Shown: positions 1-7,642, counted from the first letter of the stretch. The stretch: DNA of 48,385 bases from a virus (IMGVR_UViG_3300037041_000868:1-48385); one strand, 5' to 3'. The notes: generated from the sequence alone by a model not told the origin. A program made the numbers and translations.

Positions 1-158
1 CCCTGCCCTGCCTGGCCCTGCAGGCCCTGCAGGACCCGTTGAAACTGGGCGACGCCTCCCTGCCCTCCCTGTGGCGCCTGCTGTACCTGAGGCGCCTGTG
101 TCGGTGCCAGGGCCTGTGCCCGTGCCCCCCCGTGTGCCAACTGTGTCGTATCTACCAT
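1..158 (-). CDS. Putative scaffolding-like protein, N-terminal part only (runs off left edge)
   Basis: Fifty-two codons of an open frame start at ATG 158-156 behind a good ribosome site (AAGGAG, 7 bases upstream) and continue past the window edge. The visible peptide begins MVDTTQLAHGG and then becomes almost purely Gln, Ala, Gly, Pro and Val. That composition and the position just downstream of portal and a small protein, where podoviruses usually keep the capsid scaffold before the major capsid gene, suggest a scaffolding protein. This is inference from context; too little sequence is visible to see a fold, and a low-complexity virion protein is the alternative. It is the last gene of the minus-strand packaging operon visible here. 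Confidence 0.55.
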   Translation of the reverse strand, partial: MVDTTQLAHGGARAQALAPTQAPQVQQAPQGGQGGVAQFQRVLQGLQGQAGQ

Positions 159-170
159 GGTATTTCTCCT

Positions 171-461
171 TTATTCAAATCCAGAATCAGGACGATTTCT
201 CCAGCGCGCGTTGTATGGGGTGAGCTCCGCCGGTTTCTTTTGGGGAGGCTTCATCGCCTCTTGCCTCTTCTGCGCCGGAGTGGGGGAAGGGAGGTTCTGG
301 TCGTCAAAGCTGTTCGCTGCTTCCTCGTCTAGTTTTCTCGCTGCTTCTTGTTTCCTATATGCTTCCCTATTCGCCGCAACTTCTTTCGGGGACAGGGCAA
401 CGGGGGTTCCGGACTGATCGTCGAAGTTACCTGACTGGTCGTCATACTTACTTTTTGCCAT
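171..461 (-). CDS. Small hypothetical protein between portal and scaffold-like gene (96 aa)
   Basis: A 96-residue, hydrophilic, Lys/Glu/Gln-rich protein with no membrane segment. The N-terminus carries a short internal repeat (YDDQSGN then FDDQSGT, residues 6-18); the middle (about residues 25-50) looks like a charged helix, and the C-terminal third is Pro-rich. Start ATG at 461 follows AGGAG, and that ribosome site overlaps the end of the portal gene, so the two are probably translated together. I do not recognise the family. Its place between portal and the scaffold-like gene suggests a minor virion or assembly role, which is only inference. Confidence 0.75.
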   Translation of the reverse strand: MAKSKYDDQSGNFDDQSGTPVALSPKEVAANREAYRKQEAARKLDEEAANSFDDQNLPSPTPAQKRQEAMKPPQKKPAELTPYNARWRNRPDSGFE

Positions 462-470
462 TCTATTCTC

Positions 471-2663
471 CTATTGTCTTGTTGGTGAGAAGATGTCGGT
501 CGTAGGTGCACCATTCATCAGCTGCTGCCCGCCCCCCGGTTTTCCCGGCATTACCTGCATCCCAGTCATAGCCCCGCTAGGGTCGCGCTGAATGTTCATC
601 TGCTCCAACGGTACGTCCTGCCCCATCATCGCCTGTTGCTGGGCCATCTGTTGTTGCTGCACAGCCTGTTGTTGCTGCTGGAACAGCCTTGCTCGGATTA
701 CTTCCGGGGGAGGTATTAGCTTGTCTGTGTCCAAGTCCAGTCCCGACGCTGTGGCGCGTAGCAAGTCAGCTATGGCTTCTTCACCTACAACCTGCGCTAC
801 CAGAGGGCTGTTCAGTATCAACCCCAGGAACTCGGATCTCCGTACCTGTGCGGTTTCCTTGATGATTAGCGAGGCTGCTCCGCGCGCGACAACTTTCACG
901 TCCGTGTTCTTCAGCTCAGGGTCAGTTCCATACCGCATATTGTGGTAAAACAGCCGTTCTATCGCAGGGCCGAGCACATTCAGGTCAACCCCCAACGCGA
1001 CTGATTTGATTATCTTTCCAGACGAAGCCAGCATCATAGAGAGACCCGACGCGGTTCGCCCTGCGCCTGCTGCTGGCCCTTCCCCCGTGACGTACCTAGG
1101 AATACCGGAATACTCATCAGCCAGTAGTGCAAATTTGTCGTAGATTCCCATTAGCTCCTGTGCGTTGGAGCTCGGCTGGAAAAATGTAACCGGCGAGGAG
1201 TTGTTACCGTATGGGTCGCTGGTTACTTGGTGTAGTTTCCACGGATACAGATTGGATGGGTTCTCCCCGGGAGGGAGGCGGTCGATATTCAGTACGACCT
1301 GTGGGCCAGACGCTATGGCCATGTTGTTCGTCATGGCGCGCGCGGCGTTGTTACATGTTGTCTGGCAGTCAGCAATCAAGTCGATCGGGCTGTTACCCCA
1401 GAACGAACCGGGTAAATCTTCATAGGAACCCTTGAAATACGGGGTGCGGCCGAGTGGGTCGTAATTTAATATTGCCTTGATAACCCATGTTCCGATCACC
1501 CATATTTCGCAGTGGTACGTCTTGGTTACGTCCCCCACCTTGGATTCGTCCATGCCGTGTTCAATTAACTCCTTACCCAGGACTGGACCCCAGTACTGAA
1601 TCGCGGATATGGTGGGGGAAGTTGAGTCGCTCAGGGACAGGGATGTCTTGCCTTCTACGTCGGCGCGCGCTGAATCAATCGTGGTGAACTCTCGGAGCCC
1701 GCCTGTACCGTACGCGGCGATAACCGCCTTGATCGCACCTTCTGAGTATCCGTCAACCCCGATCAGTTCTTCGAGTGCGTGGGGGCGCAGCTTGTGTAAC
1801 TCAATTATGTACCCATCGTTTACGTCGCTTGATCCGGGGGCTGGGTATATGTTGAATGGACTTACCCTCTCCCATTCGGGTGTGAGTCTCGATACAGTCT
1901 GTGGTGAGTATGACCCATCTTCCGCCGGAATCCATGTCAGCTGGGGCTTGTTGCGTATAACCGGGCCTTTGAGTATCGCCGATGGGAATGTAGACAAGTC
2001 GTCAATAAAGTCAGAGAGTGCTTTGGTAAACCCGCCTTCCTGCAGCTGGTCTTCCATCTTGCTCTCCATGCGCAGCATGCTTTTTTTCGCATCCAGCATG
2101 ACTTCCATCTGGCCGCGACTCCGTGCGAGTTCCAGTAATTCTTCTACCTGCGACTCGGGCACTGCCTGCGGGCCGCCCATCATGTCCTGTATCTGCTGTA
2201 CCAACTCCCCGGCGCGCATAATCGCGGCATCCATCTGCATCTGTGGCAACTCGGGCTCTTTCGTCGGGCTGAGGGACCATGGCTTCTCGCCCCCATTCCC
2301 AAGAAATACATCACGCAGTATGGCCGTCGCGGCGCGTGCCTTCGCACTACTGAGCATCATATAAACTTCAGACGTGCCCGTGGCCCGTATTTTTGCTAGT
2401 GTATCTGGGTCATACTCACCCCGGCGCGCGCGGCACGAGCGGAGCATTCTCTGCTCTACTTCGTCTTTTTCTGACTTCGCCGCAGCGAAGCATTTCTGCA
2501 CCATCCCTGCCAGGCTGCGTACTAAAATGGAATCGTTAGTTGTCGTCGCGATTTTCAGCTTCTCGGCCTCTATACTCGCGTTGTTCTGCACGGGCACCAA
2601 GCCGGAATTTCCCGCCCTTGGGTTAGAAAACGGGGTATCGCTTGGGGGAATGGCAGCTATCAT
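471..2663 (-). CDS. Portal protein (head-tail connector, 730 aa)
   Basis: The portal forms the ring at the capsid vertex through which DNA is packaged and ejected. The call rests on length (730 residues, usual for podovirus portals), an N-terminal helical segment, the overall sequence character of podoviral portals (for example the SPFNIYPAPGSSDVNDG and GSFWGNSPIDLIADCQ regions) and position directly after the large terminase. The C-terminus from about residue 660 is rich in Gln, including the run QQQQQAVQQQQMAQQQ, and a Gly/Met tail, probably the flexible barrel or crown end. Start ATG at 2663 has AAGGA upstream. The next gene's ribosome site overlaps its 3' end. Confidence 0.88.
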   Translation of the reverse strand: MIAAIPPSDTPFSNPRAGNSGLVPVQNNASIEAEKLKIATTTNDSILVRSLAGMVQKCFAAAKSEKDEVEQRMLRSCRARRGEYDPDTLAKIRATGTSEVYMMLSSAKARAATAILRDVFLGNGGEKPWSLSPTKEPELPQMQMDAAIMRAGELVQQIQDMMGGPQAVPESQVEELLELARSRGQMEVMLDAKKSMLRMESKMEDQLQEGGFTKALSDFIDDLSTFPSAILKGPVIRNKPQLTWIPAEDGSYSPQTVSRLTPEWERVSPFNIYPAPGSSDVNDGYIIELHKLRPHALEELIGVDGYSEGAIKAVIAAYGTGGLREFTTIDSARADVEGKTSLSLSDSTSPTISAIQYWGPVLGKELIEHGMDESKVGDVTKTYHCEIWVIGTWVIKAILNYDPLGRTPYFKGSYEDLPGSFWGNSPIDLIADCQTTCNNAARAMTNNMAIASGPQVVLNIDRLPPGENPSNLYPWKLHQVTSDPYGNNSSPVTFFQPSSNAQELMGIYDKFALLADEYSGIPRYVTGEGPAAGAGRTASGLSMMLASSGKIIKSVALGVDLNVLGPAIERLFYHNMRYGTDPELKNTDVKVVARGAASLIIKETAQVRRSEFLGLILNSPLVAQVVGEEAIADLLRATASGLDLDTDKLIPPPEVIRARLFQQQQQAVQQQQMAQQQAMMGQDVPLEQMNIQRDPSGAMTGMQVMPGKPGGGQQLMNGAPTTDIFSPTRQ

Positions 2664-2726
2664 ATAACTTCCTTGTGTAGATTCTCGTGACAGTACCAGC
2701 CCTAGTATGAAAACGCAAGTGCTTGT

Positions 2727-4121
2727 CTAACACCAGCCAGCCATACTGACCTGCTTGACATCTCGTCGGGAAGTACTTCTCACTCCGTTTGTCCCAACCA
2801 CGTAGCTCGTAAGATAAGTAAATCCATCTCCGATATCGCTATGTGGATGGTCTTTGAGGGGTTTTTCTTCCATGTCCCCGTCTTTACGTGCAGCAAATTT
2901 GTACGAGTGGCCCAGTGCATTTATCAGGCCGGTACACCCGGCGTCAATTAACACCCCCGCCTTGCCCTCTATTTGCCGGCCGAACATCGTCTCTGCCGAC
3001 CCAATCCTGATTTCTATTTTGTTAGATGCTGCTGGGCGGTGCTTCATCCCTGCCTTTTCTAGCACACTAAGAACCGTTTCCTCGCTTGCCTGTGACGGCT
3101 GGTTAGCCGCCGGGTCCACGATGATCATTGCTGGTATACCGCTGAACTTACTTACGAGCATGGGCTTCAGCCGGTTGGCTAAAAACCTCTCCATACCAAT
3201 GGACTCATTCTTCGGGGTGTAACACTCCCCCAAAATATTCAAGCGCCCTTTCGGTGTTAGCTGCCCAATGATCGCCGCTGGCGTTAGCCCCGCGTCCAAA
3301 CCGATTAGAAGTGGGTAGTCTGGCGAATAGACGGCCAGCAGCGGCTCTTTGGCTACGTGGAAGTCCCGGATAAATGTCTGTCTGAACACCGGCATCCCTT
3401 CCCTGCTCTGACCGAACTCGCAGTCGATCATTGTGCGAATGTACTCTTCTGTCAGCCCTTCTGTATTGTAGTAGTCTGGTGGAAGGAAGACTAGATTTTC
3501 GGCCTCAGGTGTGCGTCCTCCCGGCTGTCTGAACGTCGTCCAGTCTCCCTCGTCTCCATCCATTATTTTCTGGTGGTAACTATCGAACGCTGGCATGTTT
3601 GTGTCTGCAATTATGCACGGGTACGTCGCACCTGGTCCCTGTTTTCTTGATGGGTACCGTCCGACTCTTTTGGAGCCGATCACGCCTTCGATAACAGCCT
3701 GGGAAATCTCGCGCAACTCGCACAGAAAAATGGTTGTGGCTTCTAGCGAAAGAAGCTGCCTGAGAGAAACCTCGTCTTCTAATGCCAAAAATAGTATTTC
3801 CGCGCGGACGTCTTCAAAATTTAGATAATACATCCGGTCAGCTATATTAAACCTTCCGAACACATCTGGTGGAAGCCAGTCGGTGAATGTCTTGATTACA
3901 GTCTGGCGTAACTGTGCGATGGTATTACGCACAACAATGTGTCTACTCCTCCGGAACCCATCTTCGTCAGGTTCTTGCTGCATTGCATTAAGTAGGGTGT
4001 GAATCACGCACGCACTTGTTTTTCCGCCCCCCACGGGTCCGGCCAGGATCTTACGCGGACTCCTGCTACCGAGGAACCTATCTACCGTGGGAGATGCTGT
4101 GTACTTCAGGGCGTAGCTCAT
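2727..4121 (-). CDS. terL: Large terminase subunit (packaging ATPase/nuclease, 464 aa)
   Basis: TerL is the motor that cuts concatemeric DNA and pumps it through the portal. Walker A is GPVGGGKT (residues 28-35). The Walker B-like strand is IFLCELREI (131-139), with Glu135 preceded by Cys rather than Asp. The RNase H-like nuclease domain starts with LLIGLDAGLTP (Asp276), and further acids follow near VDPAAN and the C-terminal DHPHSDIGDGF. The N-terminus is short: only 27 residues precede Walker A. The ATG at 4121-4119 overlaps the stop of the upstream GIY-YIG endonuclease gene (ATGA), so translation of this essential gene may depend on ribosomes leaving the endonuclease frame. Confidence 0.92.
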   Translation of the reverse strand: MSYALKYTASPTVDRFLGSRSPRKILAGPVGGGKTSACVIHTLLNAMQQEPDEDGFRRSRHIVVRNTIAQLRQTVIKTFTDWLPPDVFGRFNIADRMYYLNFEDVRAEILFLALEDEVSLRQLLSLEATTIFLCELREISQAVIEGVIGSKRVGRYPSRKQGPGATYPCIIADTNMPAFDSYHQKIMDGDEGDWTTFRQPGGRTPEAENLVFLPPDYYNTEGLTEEYIRTMIDCEFGQSREGMPVFRQTFIRDFHVAKEPLLAVYSPDYPLLIGLDAGLTPAAIIGQLTPKGRLNILGECYTPKNESIGMERFLANRLKPMLVSKFSGIPAMIIVDPAANQPSQASEETVLSVLEKAGMKHRPAASNKIEIRIGSAETMFGRQIEGKAGVLIDAGCTGLINALGHSYKFAARKDGDMEEKPLKDHPHSDIGDGFTYLTSYVVGTNGVRSTSRRDVKQVSMAGWC

Positions 4122-5011
4122 TTTTTCATCCCTGCGACAATCAACCTTCGGCGACGTGTCTCTGCCTGCTCTGGCGTCATCCTAACTGCCTCGTCTATAC
4201 TGAGCCCGGCTTTGAGCCTCCTGAGCAGCGCTGCCGCCGTGCAGCTGGATTCCTGCGTCAGCTCCGTTAGGTTCATCATTTTCCCATCGAAGCTATATTT
4301 GCGGTCTCCCCCGGCAGTGTGTTTTTTTACTGCCGGTTCTGTAGCCGCCCGCTCTACGTCCCATCCTCGCTGCATCCTACCCAGAAAAGTGCATCGAGCT
4401 ACTCCATACTGCTCACGTATCTCAGAGATCAATAACATCTCGCCACGCACATCATACCGAGTAGACCTTGCTTTCACAGACGCTCCTATCTTTTGCCGAA
4501 CTTCAACTGTATATGGTGCACTACGCTCTTTCTTTGTCATCGCGGCCAAACGTGTTTTGTTCTTTTCACCCTGAACTTTAGAGAGCCACGGGTTTTCTGC
4601 ATATATCTTTTTGATCCGTGCCGACTGCGCAGAACGCCATTCAGGTGTCCCACGGGCTTTCTTTCCACTAACGGAATTTGCTTTTCGCTGTGCTGCGGTG
4701 CGCTTCAGGCCAACCGAACTCCCCGCTACTTTGCATGAGTTATACGCGGGCTTCAGGGTATCGAAGTAGTGTTGCTCTCGGACAAGCAGTTGATCTACTG
4801 CGCACTCTTCCAGTACTGAAAATTCAAACGCTGACTGCCCATACTTTCTAGCCGCTCGCTGTAGCGCAATGCTGTGATGGTTGCCTGCTTTCATATATTT
4901 TCTGTGCTCTTCCCACCGCCGACGGATACTATTAGCCGACCCGATGTAGCATTTACCATTCTGGCCGTTGGTGATTTTATAAATTCCTGGGAAGTTGTAT
5001 GCGAGTTTCAT
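4118..5011 (-). CDS. GIY-YIG homing endonuclease with NUMOD-type repeats (297 aa)
   Basis: A free-standing homing endonuclease lies between the two terminase genes. Residues 9-24 hold the GIY...YIG core (GIYKI then KCYIG), followed by the RRRWEEH helix, and the catalytic Glu lies in VREQHYFDTLKPAYN (about residues 77-91). After a basic linker come two similar DNA-binding repeats at the C-terminus (around MLLISEIREQYGV...RGWDVERA and MMNLTELTQESSC...AGLSIDEA), like the NUMOD/helix-turn-helix repeats of this family. Such enzymes cut an allele lacking the gene and are copied in by repair. It overlaps terL by 4 bp (ATGA). It may have its own promoter (TTGACA at 5045-5040, minus strand). Confidence 0.9.
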   Translation of the reverse strand: MKLAYNFPGIYKITNGQNGKCYIGSANSIRRRWEEHRKYMKAGNHHSIALQRAARKYGQSAFEFSVLEECAVDQLLVREQHYFDTLKPAYNSCKVAGSSVGLKRTAAQRKANSVSGKKARGTPEWRSAQSARIKKIYAENPWLSKVQGEKNKTRLAAMTKKERSAPYTVEVRQKIGASVKARSTRYDVRGEMLLISEIREQYGVARCTFLGRMQRGWDVERAATEPAVKKHTAGGDRKYSFDGKMMNLTELTQESSCTAAALLRRLKAGLSIDEAVRMTPEQAETRRRRLIVAGMKK

Positions 5012-5017
5012 TCTCGC

Positions 5018-5045
5018 AGTGTACGGTATTTCTAATCATTGTCAA
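5018..5045 (-). promoter_or_regulatory. Candidate sigma70-type promoter for the homing endonuclease
   Basis: On the minus strand a perfect -35 TTGACA (5045-5040) is followed after 16 bases by TACACT (5023-5018; 4 of 6 consensus bases). The predicted transcript start falls at or next to the ATG at 5011, so the mRNA would be leaderless or nearly so; no good ribosome site precedes this ATG, which agrees. Prediction only. Confidence 0.4.
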
Positions 5046-5058
5046 TGTATTTCTAATC
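5027..5058 (-). repeat. 11-bp direct repeats flanking a short palindrome at the endonuclease promoter
   Basis: TATTTCTAATC occurs at 5027-5037 and again at 5048-5058. Between and touching the first copy is CATTGTCAATG (5037-5047), a near-perfect inverted repeat that contains the -35 hexamer of the candidate promoter. The arrangement could be an operator or a scar of the endonuclease insertion. Confidence 0.6.
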
Positions 5059-5075
5059 TTTTTAGCTTACTGTAC

Positions 5076-5633
5076 TCATACTCTCTCCATGAACAACTCA
5101 GTAGAATCATATGGAATCTCGAAATAGCCGCTGTTTTCGGTGTTTTCGGTGCTTTTAGCCTCAATCGGGGTGTAGTAATCGTCGCACTTGACCACTTTTT
5201 CGGGGGTTTTTACCCCTATTTCTACGGTATTTCCACCCCCTAAATTGATCGAAATACTGAATTTCGCACCCATTTCGGCCTCTTCTCTGGGTGGAGTCTC
5301 CAGTCCGGCTGCCCTGGCCATGAACTTCAGGGCTTCGAGCTGCGTATGGAAGCTAACCTCTTGATTTGCTGTAGCTTTTTTGTATACCTCAGCCAGCAGA
5401 TCCTCAGCCCCGATCGCTGCTTTCATCCGGAACGTATAGCCACTGGCAGTTAGCTCTATCTTTTTGAGATCCACCGCCTTAACGAATGGTGGGAAACCTT
5501 TTAGCTGGAGCCACTGGGGTCCGGAATAGCCATAATCTTCCGCTATTTCTTCTGGCGGCCTTACCCCCGAGGCGACTTCTAGTACGAACTTGGGGTCCAC
5601 CTCCAACATTTGCATCGTCGTTTTATTTTTCAT
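5076..5633 (-). CDS. terS: Putative small terminase subunit (185 aa)
   Basis: The call rests mainly on position: first gene of the minus-strand packaging operon, upstream of terL. The protein starts MKNKTTMQMLEVDPKFVLEVASG. Its N-terminal half looks helical with an HTH-like pattern (PPEEIAEDYGYSGPQWLQLKGFPPF), as in DNA-recognising TerS proteins, then a long helical segment (about 65-105) and a strand-rich tail (MGAKFSISINLGGGNTVEIGV). I choose ATG 5633; an in-frame TTG 36 bases upstream (5669) would lengthen it but coincides with a promoter -35 box. The C-terminus is acidic and polar, as expected for contacts with TerL. Confidence 0.7.
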   Translation of the reverse strand: MKNKTTMQMLEVDPKFVLEVASGVRPPEEIAEDYGYSGPQWLQLKGFPPFVKAVDLKKIELTASGYTFRMKAAIGAEDLLAEVYKKATANQEVSFHTQLEALKFMARAAGLETPPREEAEMGAKFSISINLGGGNTVEIGVKTPEKVVKCDDYYTPIEAKSTENTENSGYFEIPYDSTELFMERV

Positions 5634-5640
5634 GTCCCTA

Positions 5641-5669
5641 TTTTTACTCCCAAAATTTTTTTGTGTCAA
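5641..5669 (-). promoter_or_regulatory. Candidate promoter for the packaging (terminase-portal) operon
   Basis: Minus strand: perfect -35 TTGACA at 5669-5664, a 17-base spacer, then TAAAAA at 5646-5641 (4 of 6 of TATAAT). The expected start point lies within one or two bases of the terS ATG at 5633, giving a very short or leaderless transcript. It overlaps the candidate rightward promoter. Confidence 0.5.
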
Positions 5670-5691
5670 GTTTACGGGGGTGGGGTAATAT
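5663..5691 (+). promoter_or_regulatory. Candidate rightward promoter overlapping the leftward one
   Basis: Plus strand: GTGTCA (5663-5668; 4 of 6 of TTGACA), a 17-base spacer and TAATAT (5686-5691; 4 of 6). It would drive the methyltransferase gene at 5719. Its -35 box lies on the same base pairs as the leftward TTGACA, so the two polymerases should compete. Weaker match than the 6461 promoter. Confidence 0.35.
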
Positions 5692-5718
5692 AGAAGCCCG
5701 GCTTTTATAGGAGGGTAT

Positions 5719-6312
5719 ATGAGAATACTTGTGGCTTGTGAATACTCCGGTCGGGTGCGCGGCGCTTTCGCCGCCCTTGGTCATGACGCGTGGAGTTGTG
5801 ACCTTCTGGAAACCGAGGTGTTGGGCAACCATTACCGGGGGGACGTCCGTGACATGCTGGAGCAGGAGTGGGACCTGTTAATTGCACACCCCCCGTGCAC
5901 CTACCTGAGTGTTTCCGGTATGCACTGGACAACAAGAGGATTGCGTGACCCAAAATTAACTGAAGATGCGCTCGATTTTGTACGGCTGCTGATGGACGCG
6001 CCCGTACCACGAATTGCCATTGAAAATCCGGTAAGCGTAATTTCAAGCCGGATAAGAAAGCCTGATCAGATCATAAACCCATATCAGTTTGGTGAGGACG
6101 CTAGCAAGAAAACGTGCTTGTGGCTTAAAGGGCTACCACTTCTCACCCCAACGGAAATAATTGCACCTCGGGTTATCGGCGGCAAAAAGCGGTGGGGTAA
6201 TCAGTGTGATAGCGGACAGAACAACCTCGGCCCAAGCGAGGATCGCTGGAAGGTAAGAAGCCGGACGTACGAAGGAATTGCAAAAGCCTTTGCCGCCCAG
6301 TGGGGCGTGTAG
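5719..6312 (+). CDS. DNA C5-cytosine methyltransferase-like protein (197 aa)
   Basis: This resembles compact phage cytosine-C5 methyltransferases, which move a methyl group from SAM to cytosine and can shield phage DNA from host restriction. An SAM-binding start is seen (ILVACEYSGRVRGAF, residues 3-17), then motif IV with the catalytic cysteine in AHPPCTYLS (Cys60), then an ENP triad in AIENPVS (residues 102-104). The protein is about half the usual length and has no obvious separate target-recognition domain. Start ATG at 5719 has AGGAGG 5 bases upstream. It is the first rightward gene. The same fold can have lost activity or serve another role, so enzyme activity is inference. Confidence 0.72.
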   Translation: MRILVACEYSGRVRGAFAALGHDAWSCDLLETEVLGNHYRGDVRDMLEQEWDLLIAHPPCTYLSVSGMHWTTRGLRDPKLTEDALDFVRLLMDAPVPRIAIENPVSVISSRIRKPDQIINPYQFGEDASKKTCLWLKGLPLLTPTEIIAPRVIGGKKRWGNQCDSGQNNLGPSEDRWKVRSRTYEGIAKAFAAQWGV

Positions 6313-6321
6313 TCGGTTTAC
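6307..6321 (+). repeat. Solitary iteron-like copy overlapping the methyltransferase stop codon
   Basis: GTGTAGTCGGTTTAC differs by few bases from the inverted iterons at 7958 and 7981 (GTGTAGTCAGTTTGC). It includes the TAG stop of the methyltransferase gene and lies 1.4 kb upstream of the main array. Confidence 0.5.
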
Positions 6322-6422
6322 AGGGTCATGGGAGAGGGGCGGATAGCGGGGTGTACATAAAGGCCCATCGCCTGGCTCGCGCGCCTGTCCCACCCGCCCC
6401 CCATGTCCGAACAGGCTGGCCG

Positions 6423-6443
6423 TTTGTGTTTCTGGAACATAAC
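6423..6443 (+). repeat. Dispersed palindrome copy 1 (diverged)
   Basis: TTTGTGTTTC, then TGG, then AACATAAC. It matches the right arm of the family fully and the left arm with changes. It sits 17 bp upstream of the -35 box of the strong promoter, a position suited to a regulator. Confidence 0.6.
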
Positions 6444-6460
6444 TACATTGGCGCAAGTAC

Positions 6461-6488
6461 TTGACTTTTAGCGTAATTCGTGTATAAT
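6461..6488 (+). promoter_or_regulatory. Strong sigma70-type early promoter
   Basis: TTGACT (6461-6466), a 16-base spacer and a perfect TATAAT (6483-6488). This is the best promoter match in the window and should fire early with host RNA polymerase. It reads into the small gene at 6577 and onward up to the terminator at 7643. The 8-bp palindrome AAGTACTT (6455-6462) overlaps the start of the -35 box. Confidence 0.8.
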
Positions 6489-6531
6489 GTTAATCATCAA
6501 GTGGGGCTTTCCTGCCTGATGTGTCGCCGTC

Positions 6532-6553
6532 AGGCGCGCGGATATTCGCGCCT
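6532..6553 (+). promoter_or_regulatory. Leader hairpin in the early transcript
   Basis: AGGCGCG (6532-6538) pairs perfectly with CGCGCCT (6547-6553) across an 8-base loop, ending 23 bases before the ATG at 6577. It may protect the 5' end or tune translation of the first early gene. Confidence 0.55.
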
Positions 6554-6576
6554 ACCATTCTACGAAAGGATTTACC

Positions 6577-6810
6577 ATGAATAAGATTGCACGCATTGCG
6601 CCAATGTTACCGCATGAAAAAATGTCTGCTATCTTGACTACTAGCAAAAAAATATCACTTCTCAAACTAATGTCACGAAAAGAGCGTGTTCACTCGACTG
6701 TTGACCTGAACATCCAATTACTACTGATTAAGCTCAACAGGCTCGAATGCCAAGCCAAAGAATTAAAGAAAAGCATTATCGCCGCGAACAGAGAATTACG
6801 CGGCGAATAA
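6577..6810 (+). CDS. Small early hypothetical protein (77 aa)
   Basis: A Lys-rich, basic protein, MNKIARIAPMLPHEKM..., with a long probable helix from about residue 40 to the end (heptad-like leucines in LNIQLLLIKLNRLECQAKELKKSI). AAAGGA lies 8 bases before the ATG. It is the first gene behind the strong promoter at 6461, so it should be made early and abundantly, as many host-takeover peptides are. I do not recognise a family. The codon use is more AT-rich than in the replication genes. Confidence 0.75.
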   Translation: MNKIARIAPMLPHEKMSAILTTSKKISLLKLMSRKERVHSTVDLNIQLLLIKLNRLECQAKELKKSIIAANRELRGE

Positions 6811-6825
6811 AGGTTTAAAGCCGTA

Positions 6826-6847
6826 GGCTATGCGGTTTCACATAGCC
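6826..6847 (+). promoter_or_regulatory. Intercistronic hairpin
   Basis: GGCTATG (6826-6832) and CATAGCC (6841-6847) form a perfect 7-bp stem with an 8-base loop between the 77-aa gene and the next ATG at 6871. No T run follows, so it looks like an mRNA-stability or processing element rather than a terminator. Confidence 0.6.
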
Positions 6848-6870
6848 ATTACACTATGAGAGGATTCATC

Positions 6871-7620
6871 ATGTCTACATCTACTACTTTGAAGTCTGTT
6901 GTTATCGCTGCACCAAAGGTTAACCTAGAGCCTGTTCTCATGCAAGCTGAGATTATGGAACAATCACACAGTGCAAACAGCCTGTTGCTAGTCGAGAAAC
7001 TGATTGCTTGCGGAAAATCCATTGAGCCTATTGCGCAAGATTCAAACCGAAAATCAGCGCATAGTCTTTTCACCCAAAAGATTGCCATTGAACTTTCAAC
7101 GCGCAAAAAGCACACTTTAGACTATAAAGGCAAGGTAATTGCCAGCAAGGCAGAGCTGGCATTCACTGCCAGCACGGCGGCTGGTTACAAGAGCAAGTTT
7201 TCAAAAATTATCGTTTTCGCATCCAATGGATTCGACTTTACGCCTTGCGCGGGCATGTTTTTGGGTGAAGTGTACGCCTATATCAACGGGCTGGAGTCTG
7301 TGCCATTCTGGACTAAAAAGGCGGCTGGCAGGCATACGGCAACAGCTGCAAAGGCGAATGAGCAAAAGCATGGCACACTTGGGCAAGCCGCCACTGAGGC
7401 GACATATCACTTAACTGCTAAGCCTGATCAGTTCGTCAAGGCATTGCCCCACTCTACTCAAATACTTTTGGCGATCGCCACGCTGAAGGCTTTGGAAATT
7501 CCAGTCCCAAAACTGCTAACCTCCGCGCTGAGCGCAAAATCCGCCTTGCCTACTGTGGGGCGCAAGGAGCTAAGCGAGTCAAGAAAGCGTATGCTCATAG
7601 CGAAGGCAGTTGGCATTTAA
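6871..7620 (+). CDS. Early hypothetical protein (249 aa)
   Basis: I choose ATG 6871 because GAGAGGA lies 6 bases upstream; an in-frame ATG at 6856 has no ribosome site. The protein (MSTSTTLKSVVIAAPKVNLEP...) has a Lys/Ala-rich helical middle and a basic C-terminus (RKELSESRKRMLIAKAVGI). There are no membrane segments, signal peptide or catalytic motif that I can see. It is the second gene of the early transcript and is followed at once by a rho-independent terminator, so the 77-aa and 249-aa genes form a two-gene early operon. Function unknown; its place next to the repeat region makes a DNA-binding or origin role thinkable but unproven. Confidence 0.75.
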   Translation: MSTSTTLKSVVIAAPKVNLEPVLMQAEIMEQSHSANSLLLVEKLIACGKSIEPIAQDSNRKSAHSLFTQKIAIELSTRKKHTLDYKGKVIASKAELAFTASTAAGYKSKFSKIIVFASNGFDFTPCAGMFLGEVYAYINGLESVPFWTKKAAGRHTATAAKANEQKHGTLGQAATEATYHLTAKPDQFVKALPHSTQILLAIATLKALEIPVPKLLTSALSAKSALPTVGRKELSESRKRMLIAKAVGI

Positions 7621-7642
7621 GCCTCTAGTCCCCTAACCTTTC

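Larger units (their letters stand above)
6313..6576 (+). other. 264-bp intergenic control region
   Basis: No gene seen. It holds an imperfect inverted repeat (6327-6342, CATGGGAGAGGGGCGG, against 6392-6405, ACCCGCCCCCCATG) that could fold with a loop of about 50 nt, one diverged copy of the dispersed palindrome (6423-6443), the strong promoter at 6461-6488 and a leader hairpin at 6532-6553. The inverted repeat has no T run, so I do not call it a terminator. Confidence 0.55.

Noticed and set aside
1609-2364. 251-codon plus-strand frame opposite the portal gene
   Set aside because: It is antisense to a well-supported portal gene, has no ribosome site and shows the Ser/Ala-rich composition of a reverse-complement shadow.
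5634-5669. TTG start for the small terminase, adding 12 residues
   Set aside because: The TTG is part of a perfect -35 hexamer, and ATG 5633 is the conventional start.
6327-6405. tRNA or rho-independent terminator in the GC-rich stretch before the early promoter
   Set aside because: No tRNA arms or TTC-loop pattern, and the inverted repeat lacks a T run.
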